This document shows positions 36,318 to 45,121 of a stretch of DNA of 64,000 nt, piece by piece (position 1 is the stretch's first letter; each line of letters opens with the position of its first letter). Source of the stretch: Hydrogenophaga sp. (GTDB taxonomy: Bacteria > Pseudomonadota > Gammaproteobacteria > Burkholderiales > Burkholderiaceae_C). The translations under genes and the position numbers were made by a program. Where the stretch lies: contig NZ_JAHCKK010000003.1 in the NCBI RefSeq assembly GCF_026125825.1, forward strand, positions 62,001-126,000, in the 5' to 3' direction. The notes beneath the pieces were generated by a model. That model did not search any database. It had not been told where the DNA came from and saw only the letters and a program-made list of their open reading frames with translations.

Positions 36318-37063
36318 GGCCGCAGCAACTCCATCAGCTTGGCCGGGTACTTCGACAGAATTTTGAACAAGTTGGTATCAATTCCATTCTCTCGGCACGA
36401 CTGCAGTACCTCGCGATTGAGACGCCACTTGCTCCGCAAGCCGGCGTTGCTCACGCCGCCGGCCTGCATGCGCACCATGATGTCGGGCAAGTGCCGATAG
36501 CGCAATCGGCCAGGGCCAAATGCGCGGGCGATAAAGTCAAAATCACCGGCGATGCGGAAGTGCGTTCGGAACCCGCCGAGTTGTTCGTAGATGCTGCGCT
36601 TCATGAACAGCGCGGGATGTGCGGGCATCCAGCCGTAAGCCAGGCGGTCTGGGGCAAAACGGTCAGAGCGGTAGCGGCGCACGCTGCGTTGCGGGGCATC
36701 GGCCCTGAAGAAAACCACATCGCCGAACAATGCGTCCAGGCGATGCAGTTCCATCTCGTGAGCCACTCGATCGAGCACCCCTGCATCCGCATAGGCATCG
36801 TCCGCATTGAGGAAGCACACGATGTCACCCGTGGCGCGCGCCAGGCCTTTGTTCATCGCGTCGTAGATGCCCTTGTCGGGTTCGGACCGGATCAGGGTGC
36901 GCGGCGTCCCGTGGGCCTGCGCAATCTTCACGGTGTCATCTTTCGACGCACCGTCGACCACCAGATGCTCCAAGTCGGTATGGGTCTGCATCGCCACCGA
37001 ATCCATCGTGTCTGCGATGGTCGCGGCGCTGTTGTAGGCGACGGTGATGACGCTGATTTTCAC
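36314..37063 (-). CDS. glycosyltransferase family 2 (WcaE/WcaA-like)
   Basis: A 249-residue GT-A fold enzyme. It starts with ISVITVAYNSAATIADTMDS, has DKGIYDAMNKGLARATGD near residue 70 and the metal-binding ADD in CFLNADDAYADAG. The DKGIYDAMNKG pattern is common in the WcaE/colanic-acid type. It would add one sugar of the repeat unit on the cytoplasmic face; donor and acceptor are unknown. It overlaps both flanking genes by four bases. Confidence 0.88.
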   Translation of the reverse strand: MKISVITVAYNSAATIADTMDSVAMQTHTDLEHLVVDGASKDDTVKIAQAHGTPRTLIRSEPDKGIYDAMNKGLARATGDIVCFLNADDAYADAGVLDRVAHEMELHRLDALFGDVVFFRADAPQRSVRRYRSDRFAPDRLAYGWMPAHPALFMKRSIYEQLGGFRTHFRIAGDFDFIARAFGPGRLRYRHLPDIMVRMQAGGVSNAGLRSKWRLNREVLQSCRENGIDTNLFKILSKYPAKLMELLRP

Positions 37064-38250
37064 GTAGAAGCTTTCGGCGTTGGATGGCGCTGGCTGGTGA
37101 CTTGCCGCACCAGGTCGACGAAATCGTCCGCAAAGCGCTGAACAGGATCGATCGCGGGCGTCGGGGCTGCCGCGTCGCCGGCTTTCAAAGTGTCTTGGCC
37201 TCGCCAGACTTCGAGCAGGGCATCGGCCAGCGAGCGCGCGCTGGTGCGGTCGAAGAAACGGGCCATGCCGCTTGCCTGTTCCTGGTGCACCGCAAGATCG
37301 GAGAGAACGAGGGGCACGCGCAGTGCACGTGCTTCTTCCACGGTGGTGCTCCAGCCCTCGAACAGCGAGGGGTTCAGCACGGCCACGCTGCCCACCATCA
37401 ATGGCGCCACGTGTTCGTAGGGAATCAGGCCCAGCAGGCGGAATTCGTTGGCCACGCCGGTGGTGGTCAGGCGCTCGGTGATGCGCTGGAAGTGATCGGG
37501 CCGGTAGGGATCGAGTTGCTTGCCCGATGCGGCGACCACCACGGAATGGCCCTCCTGCTTGAGCAAGGCGAGGGCTTCAATCACGAGCAGGTGGTTCTTG
37601 TGTTGCCAGAACTGGTTTGGCAAATAGAAGAAGCGTTCAGGCAGACCATGTGCCTCGCGTGCGGCCTGCACCGTGGCAGCGTCGGGCCGACCGGCTGAAG
37701 GCACGGCGAAACGGACCAGGTGGGTACGGCCGACCGTGGTCGGGTAGTAGCGCTCGCAGCCGTCGCGCGCATCGCCACTGCTGAGCATGATGGCGCGGCC
37801 GCCGTGGATCTGCGCCCGAAAACCCAGCTCGCGCTTCCACCAGGCGGCGCGCGAAAACAGATGGGGCAGTTCGCGGTGCTGGAAATCGGGGATCCAGGCA
37901 ATGGCGGGAATCCCAAGCCGCGCGCCGTGGAATTGCGCGTTTTCGAACACCACGTCGATGCGGTGCTCGTGAAGCAGCCGACGCGTCGCCGGGTCAGCGC
38001 CGAGCACAAGGCTTCTGAGCAGCGAGGCGGTGCGACGATCGGCGTTCATGCATGGCGAGGTGACGATCTCCACACCGGCGATGGACTGGAAAGGCCGGGC
38101 GTCATCGGAATCGATGTCGGTGCCGAAGAACAGCACCGGCTGGAGCACGCCGGGGTGACGCTGCGTGATCACGCGCAAAAGGTTGAGCAGGTAGTTGTAC
38201 CCCCCGGTCCAGGCCTTGCCACCGATCAAGGTGAATGCGATGCGGGTCAT
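37060..38250 (-). CDS. glycosyltransferase family 4 (GT-B)
   Basis: A 396-residue retaining glycosyltransferase. The N-terminal domain has GGKAWTGGYNYLLNLL. The C-terminal Glycos_transf_1 domain contains PNQFWQHKNHLLVIEAL and the E-x7-E motif in SLFEGWSTTVEEA. The frame extends 62 residues upstream, but MTRIAFTLIGG at 38250 is the natural start, two bases before the stop of the upstream gene. Donor sugar unknown; it is one of at least three repeat-unit transferases here. Confidence 0.88.
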   Translation of the reverse strand: MTRIAFTLIGGKAWTGGYNYLLNLLRVITQRHPGVLQPVLFFGTDIDSDDARPFQSIAGVEIVTSPCMNADRRTASLLRSLVLGADPATRRLLHEHRIDVVFENAQFHGARLGIPAIAWIPDFQHRELPHLFSRAAWWKRELGFRAQIHGGRAIMLSSGDARDGCERYYPTTVGRTHLVRFAVPSAGRPDAATVQAAREAHGLPERFFYLPNQFWQHKNHLLVIEALALLKQEGHSVVVAASGKQLDPYRPDHFQRITERLTTTGVANEFRLLGLIPYEHVAPLMVGSVAVLNPSLFEGWSTTVEEARALRVPLVLSDLAVHQEQASGMARFFDRTSARSLADALLEVWRGQDTLKAGDAAAPTPAIDPVQRFADDFVDLVRQVTSQRHPTPKAST

Positions 38251-38251
38251 G

Positions 38252-39205
38252 TCAACGGGCGGTGGACTGGTGGAACCAGTCGACGAAAGAGCCCACGCCT
38301 TCGGCCAGGGGCATGCCCCTGGCAAAGCCCAGGCGAGACAAACGCGACGGATCTGCCACCAGGCTGAAAGGGTCACCGGGGCGCGACTGGCCGGAGAACT
38401 GCAGCGAGGGCTTGTTCGCGACGCCAGCGCGCACATGCCATGCGTCGATCAAGGTTTGTGCGATGGCGTGGACGGGTGTGCCCACGCCGGTGCCAATGTT
38501 GACCGTTTGGCCGCGTTGCACGGGGTCACCATCGAATGCGATCTGCGCGAGCGCCGTCACCACGTCGCTCACATGGGTCCAATCGCGGAGTTCCTGACCT
38601 GTGCCGCCTAGCATCAGCGTCGATTCACCTGCGGCCAGGCGGGTGCAGATGTCCCACAACAATTGCTTCTTGAGTTCTGGCCCATACACCGAGAACAGGC
38701 GTGCGACACGGAAGTCGAGCCCATAGGTGTCGCCATATGAGCGGCACAGCAGCTCCATCATGCGTTTGTGATGGCCATAGGGCGAGTAAGGCACACCGAG
38801 TGCGTCTTCCGCAATCGGGCCGCTGAAGCCCGAACCGTAGACCGCTGCGCTTGACACGGCGATCAGACGTGCCCGCGGCACGTCCAGGCGCATCCACTCC
38901 AGCAGCTCAACGGTACTGGCCACCGTGCGGAAGAAATCTTCTCGTGGGTTGGCGATCGCGGCGCCCACGGTGGACCCTCCCGCAAGGTGGAACACCACCT
39001 CCGGCTCACAGCGTGCCTGCAGGGAGCGCAGGTTGGTCGCCTGCACATCGCCGTTGAGCCATTCCTGCACGCCCCAGCGGGAAGCCTCGATCGGTGGCCA
39101 GATGCCGTGACCGAGGCCGCTGACGAGGTGCCCCTGTGTCGCGAGGTGACGGGCGAGGTGCTTGCCGATGAAGCCGTGGGCTCCTGTGATGAGAATACGC
39201 GCCAT
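38252..39205 (-). CDS. NAD-dependent epimerase/dehydratase (GDP-sugar or UDP-sugar SDR)
   Basis: A 317-residue extended SDR with TGAHGFIGKHLA at the start, active Ser in SSAAVYG and YGHHK as the Tyr-Lys pair. The late part DWTHVSDVVTALAQIA is usual in sugar epimerases and reductases. It could be a GDP-6-deoxy-mannose reductase (Rmd-like) using the product of the gmd gene, a UDP-glucose 4-epimerase, or another sugar reductase. The sequence does not separate these by eye. Confidence 0.82.
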   Translation of the reverse strand: MARILITGAHGFIGKHLARHLATQGHLVSGLGHGIWPPIEASRWGVQEWLNGDVQATNLRSLQARCEPEVVFHLAGGSTVGAAIANPREDFFRTVASTVELLEWMRLDVPRARLIAVSSAAVYGSGFSGPIAEDALGVPYSPYGHHKRMMELLCRSYGDTYGLDFRVARLFSVYGPELKKQLLWDICTRLAAGESTLMLGGTGQELRDWTHVSDVVTALAQIAFDGDPVQRGQTVNIGTGVGTPVHAIAQTLIDAWHVRAGVANKPSLQFSGQSRPGDPFSLVADPSRLSRLGFARGMPLAEGVGSFVDWFHQSTAR

Positions 39206-39206
39206 G

Positions 39207-40067
39207 TCAGAGGGGGCGGTTCGCCACGAAGGAATAAAGCCGGCCCGGCCGGTGATCAATGCGGGTCAGCACGGGGAGCACCAGTGGCCAGACACCCGGA
39301 ATAGAGAACACCTGGCGCGCGAGATCGCGCACCACGGGGAGATTGCGCGTGGCACGTGCTGCGATCTCGCGCTGCAGGCTCTGTCGAGTTTGCGGCGCGT
39401 AGTTGATCGGGCTCTCGAGCGGACTGCTGACCTGCTCCAGGCGGAAACCAGCCTGGCGAATGGCCGCCTCGTACTGCGGCAGCCGAAAGGCGTTTTCACC
39501 GCCATAGAGGCTGTGCAGGGGATGGACCTGCAGGAAAGCCTCGAGGTCCTCCTCGCGGGAAATCACATGTTCGCGAACTGCGAGGAGACGCCCGCCCGGT
39601 TTGAGCACGCGGAAAAACTCGGCGCAGGCGGCATTGAGGTCGCGCGTGTGGTGCAGCACGGCGCGCGCAAAGACAACGTCGAAACTGGCATCCGCGAACG
39701 GTAGTCGTTCGGAAAATTCTTGTGTCACTTGGATAGGCAGTCCGCTCTCTCGAGCGAGAGCGCGGACTGCCTCGGCGCCAACCAGCGCGCTGCCGTCGGG
39801 CTCCAAAGCGGTGACTTCGAACCCGTCACGAGCCAGTGCGTAGCTTGCGATGCCCCGACCAGCGCCGACGTCGAGCGCGGTACCCCTGGCGGTAGGCAAC
39901 AGAGGGCGGATCGCGGCCCATTCTTCGCTACGGTGGTAGCGATCTGCCGCCGCGAGTAGCGGGTCGTCATAGTAGGCGGCCAGCACCAGCTCGCGCTGGT
40001 CGGGCTGGTCACGCAGCCATTGAACGGCCTGCTCCCAGGTGGAAAAACGAGGTCTTTCAGTCATCAT
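39207..40067 (-). CDS. class I SAM-dependent methyltransferase
   Basis: A 286-residue methyltransferase. Motif I is ALDVGAGRGIASYALA (near residue 64), the acidic motif II is ALEPDGSA, and LPFADASFDVVFARAVLHH with LKPGGRLLAVREH complete the Methyltransf_11 pattern. It is probably a tailoring enzyme that O-methylates a sugar of the surface polysaccharide. Two ATG codons stand together at the start (40067 and 40064). A stem-loop lies in the gap upstream. Confidence 0.85.
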   Translation of the reverse strand: MMTERPRFSTWEQAVQWLRDQPDQRELVLAAYYDDPLLAAADRYHRSEEWAAIRPLLPTARGTALDVGAGRGIASYALARDGFEVTALEPDGSALVGAEAVRALARESGLPIQVTQEFSERLPFADASFDVVFARAVLHHTRDLNAACAEFFRVLKPGGRLLAVREHVISREEDLEAFLQVHPLHSLYGGENAFRLPQYEAAIRQAGFRLEQVSSPLESPINYAPQTRQSLQREIAARATRNLPVVRDLARQVFSIPGVWPLVLPVLTRIDHRPGRLYSFVANRPL

Positions 40068-40119
40068 CTAGTGCTTCCTCGAGAGAATTTGCATCAGTCG
40101 AGATATCCAATCGTGACAT

Positions 40120-40137
40120 GTGATTTGTAGAAATCAC
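40120..40137. other. perfect 7-base stem-loop between two polysaccharide genes
   Basis: GTGATTT, loop GTAG, then AAATCAC form a perfect hairpin in the 83-base gap between the acyltransferase stop and the methyltransferase start. No T run follows on either strand, so it is not an ordinary terminator. It may mark a transcript-processing site or the edge of an inserted gene set. Confidence 0.4.
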
Positions 40138-40150
40138 GCCAGACAAATTC

Positions 40151-40741
40151 TTAGTGTGTGTCGGGAGTGGAAGCATGCTCTTGCGGCTCGAGGTGGCGTA
40201 CGATGCGAGCGGGGTTGCCGGCTACCACCGTCCAAGCCGCGACATCGCGCGTCACCACTGAACCAGCGCCCACAATCGCGCCCTTGCCAATAGTGACCCC
40301 CTTTAGGACGATTGCACCTGCGGCAATCCAGGCATCGTCTTCAATTCTCACAGGCTTACCGGCCAAATCAAGGGAGCGGGGGTGGCCAACTGTCGCGATG
40401 TGGCGAAACTGCTGGTGTCGTAGAGTTGCAGATATTGGATGTGTCAAATTGTCAAATATATTGACATTGTGAGAGATCATTACTCTATTGCCAATATCGA
40501 TCCCCGCAGCAGACCAAATGTGCGTTCCCTCTCCAACGAAGCACCATTGACCAATAGAAATATACCCGTCGCCAGGGAAGACCTGTAATTGCCCCTCAAT
40601 AATCGAATTTGCCCCAATGTGAATTTGCGATGAGTGCTGTGCAATGTTGAAGATCCGCCCTCGCGGCCCAATGCGTGCGCCGTCCTCCAACACACACGTG
40701 GGACGTCCCAGTAGACGTTTGATATGCCGTTTAAAATCCAT
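40151..40741 (-). CDS. left-handed beta-helix acyltransferase (WcaF/CatB-like)
   Basis: A 196-residue hexapeptide-repeat enzyme. Repeats run from about residue 40 (IHIGANSIIEG, YISIGQWCFVG) to 165. The candidate catalytic His lies in NIFDNLTHPIS, and the end GAIVGAGSVVTRDVAAWTVVAGNPARIVR is diagnostic of O- or N-acetyltransferases. It probably acetylates a sugar of the repeat unit. Base composition is more AT-rich than in rmlBDAC, which suggests later acquisition together with the next two genes. Confidence 0.87.
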   Translation of the reverse strand: MDFKRHIKRLLGRPTCVLEDGARIGPRGRIFNIAQHSSQIHIGANSIIEGQLQVFPGDGYISIGQWCFVGEGTHIWSAAGIDIGNRVMISHNVNIFDNLTHPISATLRHQQFRHIATVGHPRSLDLAGKPVRIEDDAWIAAGAIVLKGVTIGKGAIVGAGSVVTRDVAAWTVVAGNPARIVRHLEPQEHASTPDTH

Positions 40742-40755
40742 GTATCACTCGGTCT

Positions 40756-41841
40756 TCACGACGCCAGCTTGAGGAATTCTTCCCATTGGCGAGATTTTGA
40801 ATATCGCGTTGCGATCAGTTGATGCCCAGCCCGCGCCACCTCTTCCCGGTAAGGATCATTCTGTAGCAGTTCTTCGATCTTGATTACCGCTTGCAAAGGG
40901 TCGCTCCATGTCACCAAAGTTTTGTTTTCTTGCATGCCGTCTGGGTAGTTGCCCGTGTCAGACAGCAATACCGCACCGCATCCCATCGCTTCAAAACAAC
41001 GCATGTTCCCTCGGTCTGGTCCGGCCATGTCGATGGCGCCATTCAATACAATCTTGGCACTAGAGACCGCTTCGTATAGATCGAGGCCAAACACTGGTCC
41101 GTATGCAATTGCTCGAATGGATGCAGGACGGCGATGCCGGCCAAGCGGCAAGAGGTACCCCAGTGGCGATTCAGCCAATCTTGTCGCCCGAGAGTTGTCG
41201 AGGTGAAAGCGCAGCTTGAACTTGTCAGTCAAGGCCGCGACGGCCTCAAGCAACTCGGCACGACGACGGTGATGTCGGGTATACCCACCAACGAATAGCA
41301 CATCGATAGGGCGGTGCTGCCGTGCAGCGTAATTGTCCATGACCGGGTCATGCGAGGGCGAGAAGTAGGCACCTCGCCATCCGCGTTCCCTGTAGCTGGC
41401 AAGGATGCCGGGAAAGTTACATAGCACTGCGTCATACGCTGCAAAATCAGCGCCCGGAGAGGGCGCGGCGCGCCACGCGAAGCTTCTGCGCACGCAAGCC
41501 GGAAGCCTGCGCACGAAGTCGGTTCCATAGCGCAGAGGGTCGAGGTTGTAGAAGACCTCTGTGCGATGGCTCTCGATCTGAGCCAAGAGGATGTCTCCAA
41601 GCGACGTTTTGGAGGGAAGCCCTTGTTCGCTGGCCCACAGTCTTTGTGCTGCCTCATCGTCACCATTTGTAAAGAAAGCGTCCGGATCTCCGGACAGTAC
41701 AGGTTGTAAAAAATGGGCGGCGCCAAAGCGATCATCGAGAAACGCCTTGGTCCACGCGCTGAAGCCTTTCTTGTCAACTCTGAGTGCAGCAAGCCTCTCG
41801 AGATAAGCAGGATAGATTCCGGAGTTTTGAAATACTCTCAT
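40756..41841 (-). CDS. glycosyltransferase, GT-B fold (CgeB/Glycos_transf_1-like)
   Basis: A 361-residue protein. The C-terminal half shows VLFVGGYTRHHRRRAELLEAV, then GLDLYEAVSSAKIVLNGAIDMAGPDRGNMRCFEAMGCGAVLLSD, the donor-binding pattern of CgeB-like and family 1-like transferases. The N-terminal half is less conserved. It lies between the acyltransferase and the Wzy-like gene in the AT-richer segment. The sugar it transfers is unknown. Confidence 0.8.
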   Translation of the reverse strand: MRVFQNSGIYPAYLERLAALRVDKKGFSAWTKAFLDDRFGAAHFLQPVLSGDPDAFFTNGDDEAAQRLWASEQGLPSKTSLGDILLAQIESHRTEVFYNLDPLRYGTDFVRRLPACVRRSFAWRAAPSPGADFAAYDAVLCNFPGILASYRERGWRGAYFSPSHDPVMDNYAARQHRPIDVLFVGGYTRHHRRRAELLEAVAALTDKFKLRFHLDNSRATRLAESPLGYLLPLGRHRRPASIRAIAYGPVFGLDLYEAVSSAKIVLNGAIDMAGPDRGNMRCFEAMGCGAVLLSDTGNYPDGMQENKTLVTWSDPLQAVIKIEELLQNDPYREEVARAGHQLIATRYSKSRQWEEFLKLAS

Positions 41842-41868
41842 TGTAGATATCGCAAGTAAGAGCCTGTG

Positions 41869-43254
41869 CTATTGCACGAGAGGTGAACTCGGCCGCGTTC
41901 GGGAAAACAGCCACACCAGAGGAACTACCATCAGCAAGCCCCCCGTCAGGAATGACGTCTGCAAGGCGGTGGACAGTGCAGTGAATGCAGCGAAATATGC
42001 CAATGCCAACCCCGCGATAGAGGCGGCCGACTTTTTCCTGACGATAATCATTTGGACATCGACCCAGCGGAACATGAATCCGGCGAGCGCAGAGCCTGCG
42101 ATGACGCCTGCCCAACCGAATTGAGCCCAAGCGTCTCCAATGAACATGGTGTTGGTGCTGTGCCCCTTGACGCCGCGATACAGCTCGCTAACGCGGAAGT
42201 GAGTGGCCTCAAGTGGCGTGATTTGAAGAATTTTGGCTAAAAATCGGTTATCAAGACCCCAGGTGTGTGGGATGAGATGGGGAATTGCCGCGAAATACTC
42301 CAAAAGTGCCTCATTGGGCGCCATGAAGATTCGGTAGAGGACAAAGCCCAAACCCTGCGTCGCATTCAATTCCGGGTTCGCTACAAACGTCATCACGAAC
42401 AGCGTGGTGAGTGCGGCCAGAAACGTCCACACGATGGCACCTCTAAAACGCAATGTCTTGCGCAATTGGAAGAGTAAACAGATTTGGGCGAAAAACACCA
42501 CCACAGGAGCCTTGCTCAGAAGTGCCAGTTTGGCCAGTGCCACAAAAAGGGTAATCAACAGTGCAAGAGTCAAGAATGAGCCGCGCCGCTCTTTGAGGGA
42601 TGCGATTAGGTAGAAGCAGATGAAGGGCAAGACGGTGCACAACATCAAGTTAAAGAAATAGCTGTCGCTGCCTCCCTCTGACTGGCGCATTTTGATCTTC
42701 TCAAATTCACCCGCCTGCGAGATAAAGTAACGCCAGACTTTGGAGATCTGGTGGTCGTGCACCATGAAATACACCAATAGGAGCAACGCGCCCGCCGACA
42801 CCAGAGTTAGCATCCAATTGCGTGTTGGGCCTATGGCCTCTGGAGGCTTCGCGCTCCATTCATTCATAGCAAGTCGCATTTTTTGCGGCGAGCTTGAGCA
42901 TACTCTGTCGGCGAGCATGCACCCCAAGGTTAAACCGATAAATAGGAGTGAGATGGCGCGATCAAATGTGGGGATGATGTTCAGGTTGATCGAAGTCTGA
43001 AGAATGAAGTTGTATTGGCTCAGTTCTCTGCCGCAGATCAAATACTGAGCAAGCTTATTGTCTGGATTTGGCGGCAGCAGAGACTCAAAAACGCCGGGAC
43101 CGAAGAATCGAGTGAATGCCACATATCCAGCGCCATAAATGAGCCAGATCGCACCCATGAACACAGAGGTCACGCTTAGATTGAAGCCCACCAACCGCCA
43201 ATACAACGGCACAAAGCCCAGCAGAATGAGAGAAAGTGGCAGCAGATCGGTCAT
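41869..43254 (-). CDS. probable O-antigen polymerase (Wzy-like)
   Basis: A 461-residue protein with about twelve hydrophobic segments and one larger polar loop, the layout of Wzy-type polymerases. The family is poorly conserved, so the call rests on topology, the SLRYG-free O-antigen polymerase-like pattern and its place beside Wzx and glycosyltransferase genes. It would join repeat units in the periplasm. The start at 43254 (MTDLLPLSLIL) is chosen over a 31-residue extension. Composition is AT-rich for this genome. Confidence 0.75.
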   Translation of the reverse strand: MTDLLPLSLILLGFVPLYWRLVGFNLSVTSVFMGAIWLIYGAGYVAFTRFFGPGVFESLLPPNPDNKLAQYLICGRELSQYNFILQTSINLNIIPTFDRAISLLFIGLTLGCMLADRVCSSSPQKMRLAMNEWSAKPPEAIGPTRNWMLTLVSAGALLLLVYFMVHDHQISKVWRYFISQAGEFEKIKMRQSEGGSDSYFFNLMLCTVLPFICFYLIASLKERRGSFLTLALLITLFVALAKLALLSKAPVVVFFAQICLLFQLRKTLRFRGAIVWTFLAALTTLFVMTFVANPELNATQGLGFVLYRIFMAPNEALLEYFAAIPHLIPHTWGLDNRFLAKILQITPLEATHFRVSELYRGVKGHSTNTMFIGDAWAQFGWAGVIAGSALAGFMFRWVDVQMIIVRKKSAASIAGLALAYFAAFTALSTALQTSFLTGGLLMVVPLVWLFSRTRPSSPLVQ

Positions 43255-43268
43255 CGTAGGGGGCACGC

Positions 43269-45119
43269 TCAGGTCCGGAAGCTGGCATCCAGCACCCATT
43301 TCAAGTTGATGTAGGGCCACAGGCGAGCAGAGTTGTCCCACCCCCATTGGCCGGTACTCGTGAGTGCCTGGACCCGTTTGCGCAGCCCCTCGGCATCGAC
43401 CAATTCATCGAAGATTTCGTTGGGTTTGTTCAGTAGGTCCGACAACCAGGGCTCCATTCCTTGGGCATTCAGCCACTCAGGCATTGGTGAGTTGAAGCCC
43501 ACTTTGCGTTTTCCCATTCGAATTCGTTCAGGCATGAGGCCGGCCATGGCCTGTCTCGCCACCCACTTGTTTCTTCCGTCACAAAGCTTGTCAGCGTCCG
43601 GAAGGGACATGACATACGTGACAACGCGCCAATCCATGAAGGGCATGCGCACTTCGATGCCATGGGCCATGGACAGGCGATCAAAGTTGCGCAAGATCGT
43701 CGGCAGCACCGTTGAATGAAACATTCGGTACAGGCGCTTGTTCAGGGCCCCCCAGTGGTGAGGCAGTCGATCGGCGTCGGCGGCGATGTGAGGTGCACGA
43801 GGTGCGATCACGCGATGATGCTTGAGGAAGTTGAGCCCGCGATTCGACAGCATGGCTAGCTTGGCGGTGTCCAGGGTCCGCTGCGCCAGCGGAGACCGCT
43901 GCGTCCAACGAGCTGCCTGATTGCGCAGGGCAAAACCAAATCCGCCCCCATCTTGTAGATACGCACCCATTAACTCGTCCGCCCCGTGCCCATCGAGCGA
44001 GACCAGTGTGCGAGCCGCGCGCAGTTCGCGGTAGATTTGCCAGGGGGCTGTGGTGAGGCTGATGTACACGTCGTCCAGATCGCCCATGATGCTGTCGATC
44101 GACCCCAAAGGATCTTGTTGATCGAAGCGCAAGACATGGGGAGCGACGCCAGCGTACTGGGCGGCTTCCAGTGCTTCTGGCGTTTCGTCATTGGACTGAC
44201 CCGGGAAGGATGCAATAAATGCATGCCTCCAGTCCTCGGCTTCCCGTCGGTGCGGGTGCGTGCCTTGCGCCACATGAGCCATGGTGCATGCGATGGCGCT
44301 GGAGTCGAAGCCCCCGCTGAGGCAAGTACCCACCGGGACGTCGCTGCGCATCCGAACGCGAACCGCGTCCAGGAACAACTCACGAAAACGCTCAACCCGC
44401 TCTGCCTGTGTGTGGGGCACGGCAACTAGATGGTCGGTGGTGTTCCACCACCGGTGTGTTTCCAGCCGATTGCGCCGCAGCCACGCGCAATGGCCCGCGG
44501 GGAGGCGGCGGATGCCTTTGTAGAGGGTGAATTCGCTTCCTTCGATGCTGAAGGGATCAAACAACAGGCGTGTTGCGACAGACGCATTGACCTCGCGATC
44601 CACCCAGGGCATGGTCAGCAACGCGCGCATTTCGGACGCGAACGCGAACCGCCCGCCCGCCTGTGTGTATAGAAGGGGCTTGATGCCAAAGCGGTCGCGA
44701 GCGAAGAAGACGTCGCCAGAGCGATTGTCCCGAATCGCCAGGGCCCACATTCCGTTGAAGCGTTTGAGCATCTCCGGCCCCCAATGGCGCCAGGCCTCGA
44801 GGATCACCTCCGTATCGCTGTCGCTCAAGAACTGGCTGCCTAGGGTTTCAAGCTCCGCACGAAGCTCCAGGAAGTTGTAGACCTCGCCGTTGTAGACGAT
44901 GGAGGACTGGCGATCAGGCGAGTGCATCGGTTGATGTCCACGATCGCTGGTGTCAATGATGGCCAGACGCCTGTGTACGAAGCCGGCGGTTTCTTCCGGG
45001 TTGACCCAGATGCCCTCCCCGTCCGGCCCCCTATGCGCAATGGCCGCAGCCAGCCGTGCCAGATCGGAGCGCTGGAGCAACGATGGATCGTTCGCAATGA
45101 TTCCTGCTATGCCGCACAT
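43269..45119 (-). CDS. AsnB-type glutamine-dependent amidotransferase
   Basis: A 616-residue protein. Cys2 after the start Met (MCGIAGI) is the class II glutaminase nucleophile. The glutaminase domain fills about residues 2-210 and the synthetase domain follows, with the PP-loop LSGGFDSSAIA near residue 250. The domain order is that of asparagine synthetase B. In O-antigen loci such proteins (for example WbpS) amidate the carboxylate of an amino-uronic acid. The frame extends 49 residues upstream, but a Met-Cys start is required. It sits with Wzx and WlbA/WbpE/WbpD-like genes, which fits that role. Confidence 0.9.
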   Translation of the reverse strand: MCGIAGIIANDPSLLQRSDLARLAAAIAHRGPDGEGIWVNPEETAGFVHRRLAIIDTSDRGHQPMHSPDRQSSIVYNGEVYNFLELRAELETLGSQFLSDSDTEVILEAWRHWGPEMLKRFNGMWALAIRDNRSGDVFFARDRFGIKPLLYTQAGGRFAFASEMRALLTMPWVDREVNASVATRLLFDPFSIEGSEFTLYKGIRRLPAGHCAWLRRNRLETHRWWNTTDHLVAVPHTQAERVERFRELFLDAVRVRMRSDVPVGTCLSGGFDSSAIACTMAHVAQGTHPHRREAEDWRHAFIASFPGQSNDETPEALEAAQYAGVAPHVLRFDQQDPLGSIDSIMGDLDDVYISLTTAPWQIYRELRAARTLVSLDGHGADELMGAYLQDGGGFGFALRNQAARWTQRSPLAQRTLDTAKLAMLSNRGLNFLKHHRVIAPRAPHIAADADRLPHHWGALNKRLYRMFHSTVLPTILRNFDRLSMAHGIEVRMPFMDWRVVTYVMSLPDADKLCDGRNKWVARQAMAGLMPERIRMGKRKVGFNSPMPEWLNAQGMEPWLSDLLNKPNEIFDELVDAEGLRKRVQALTSTGQWGWDNSARLWPYINLKWVLDASFRT

Positions 45120-45121
45120 AC

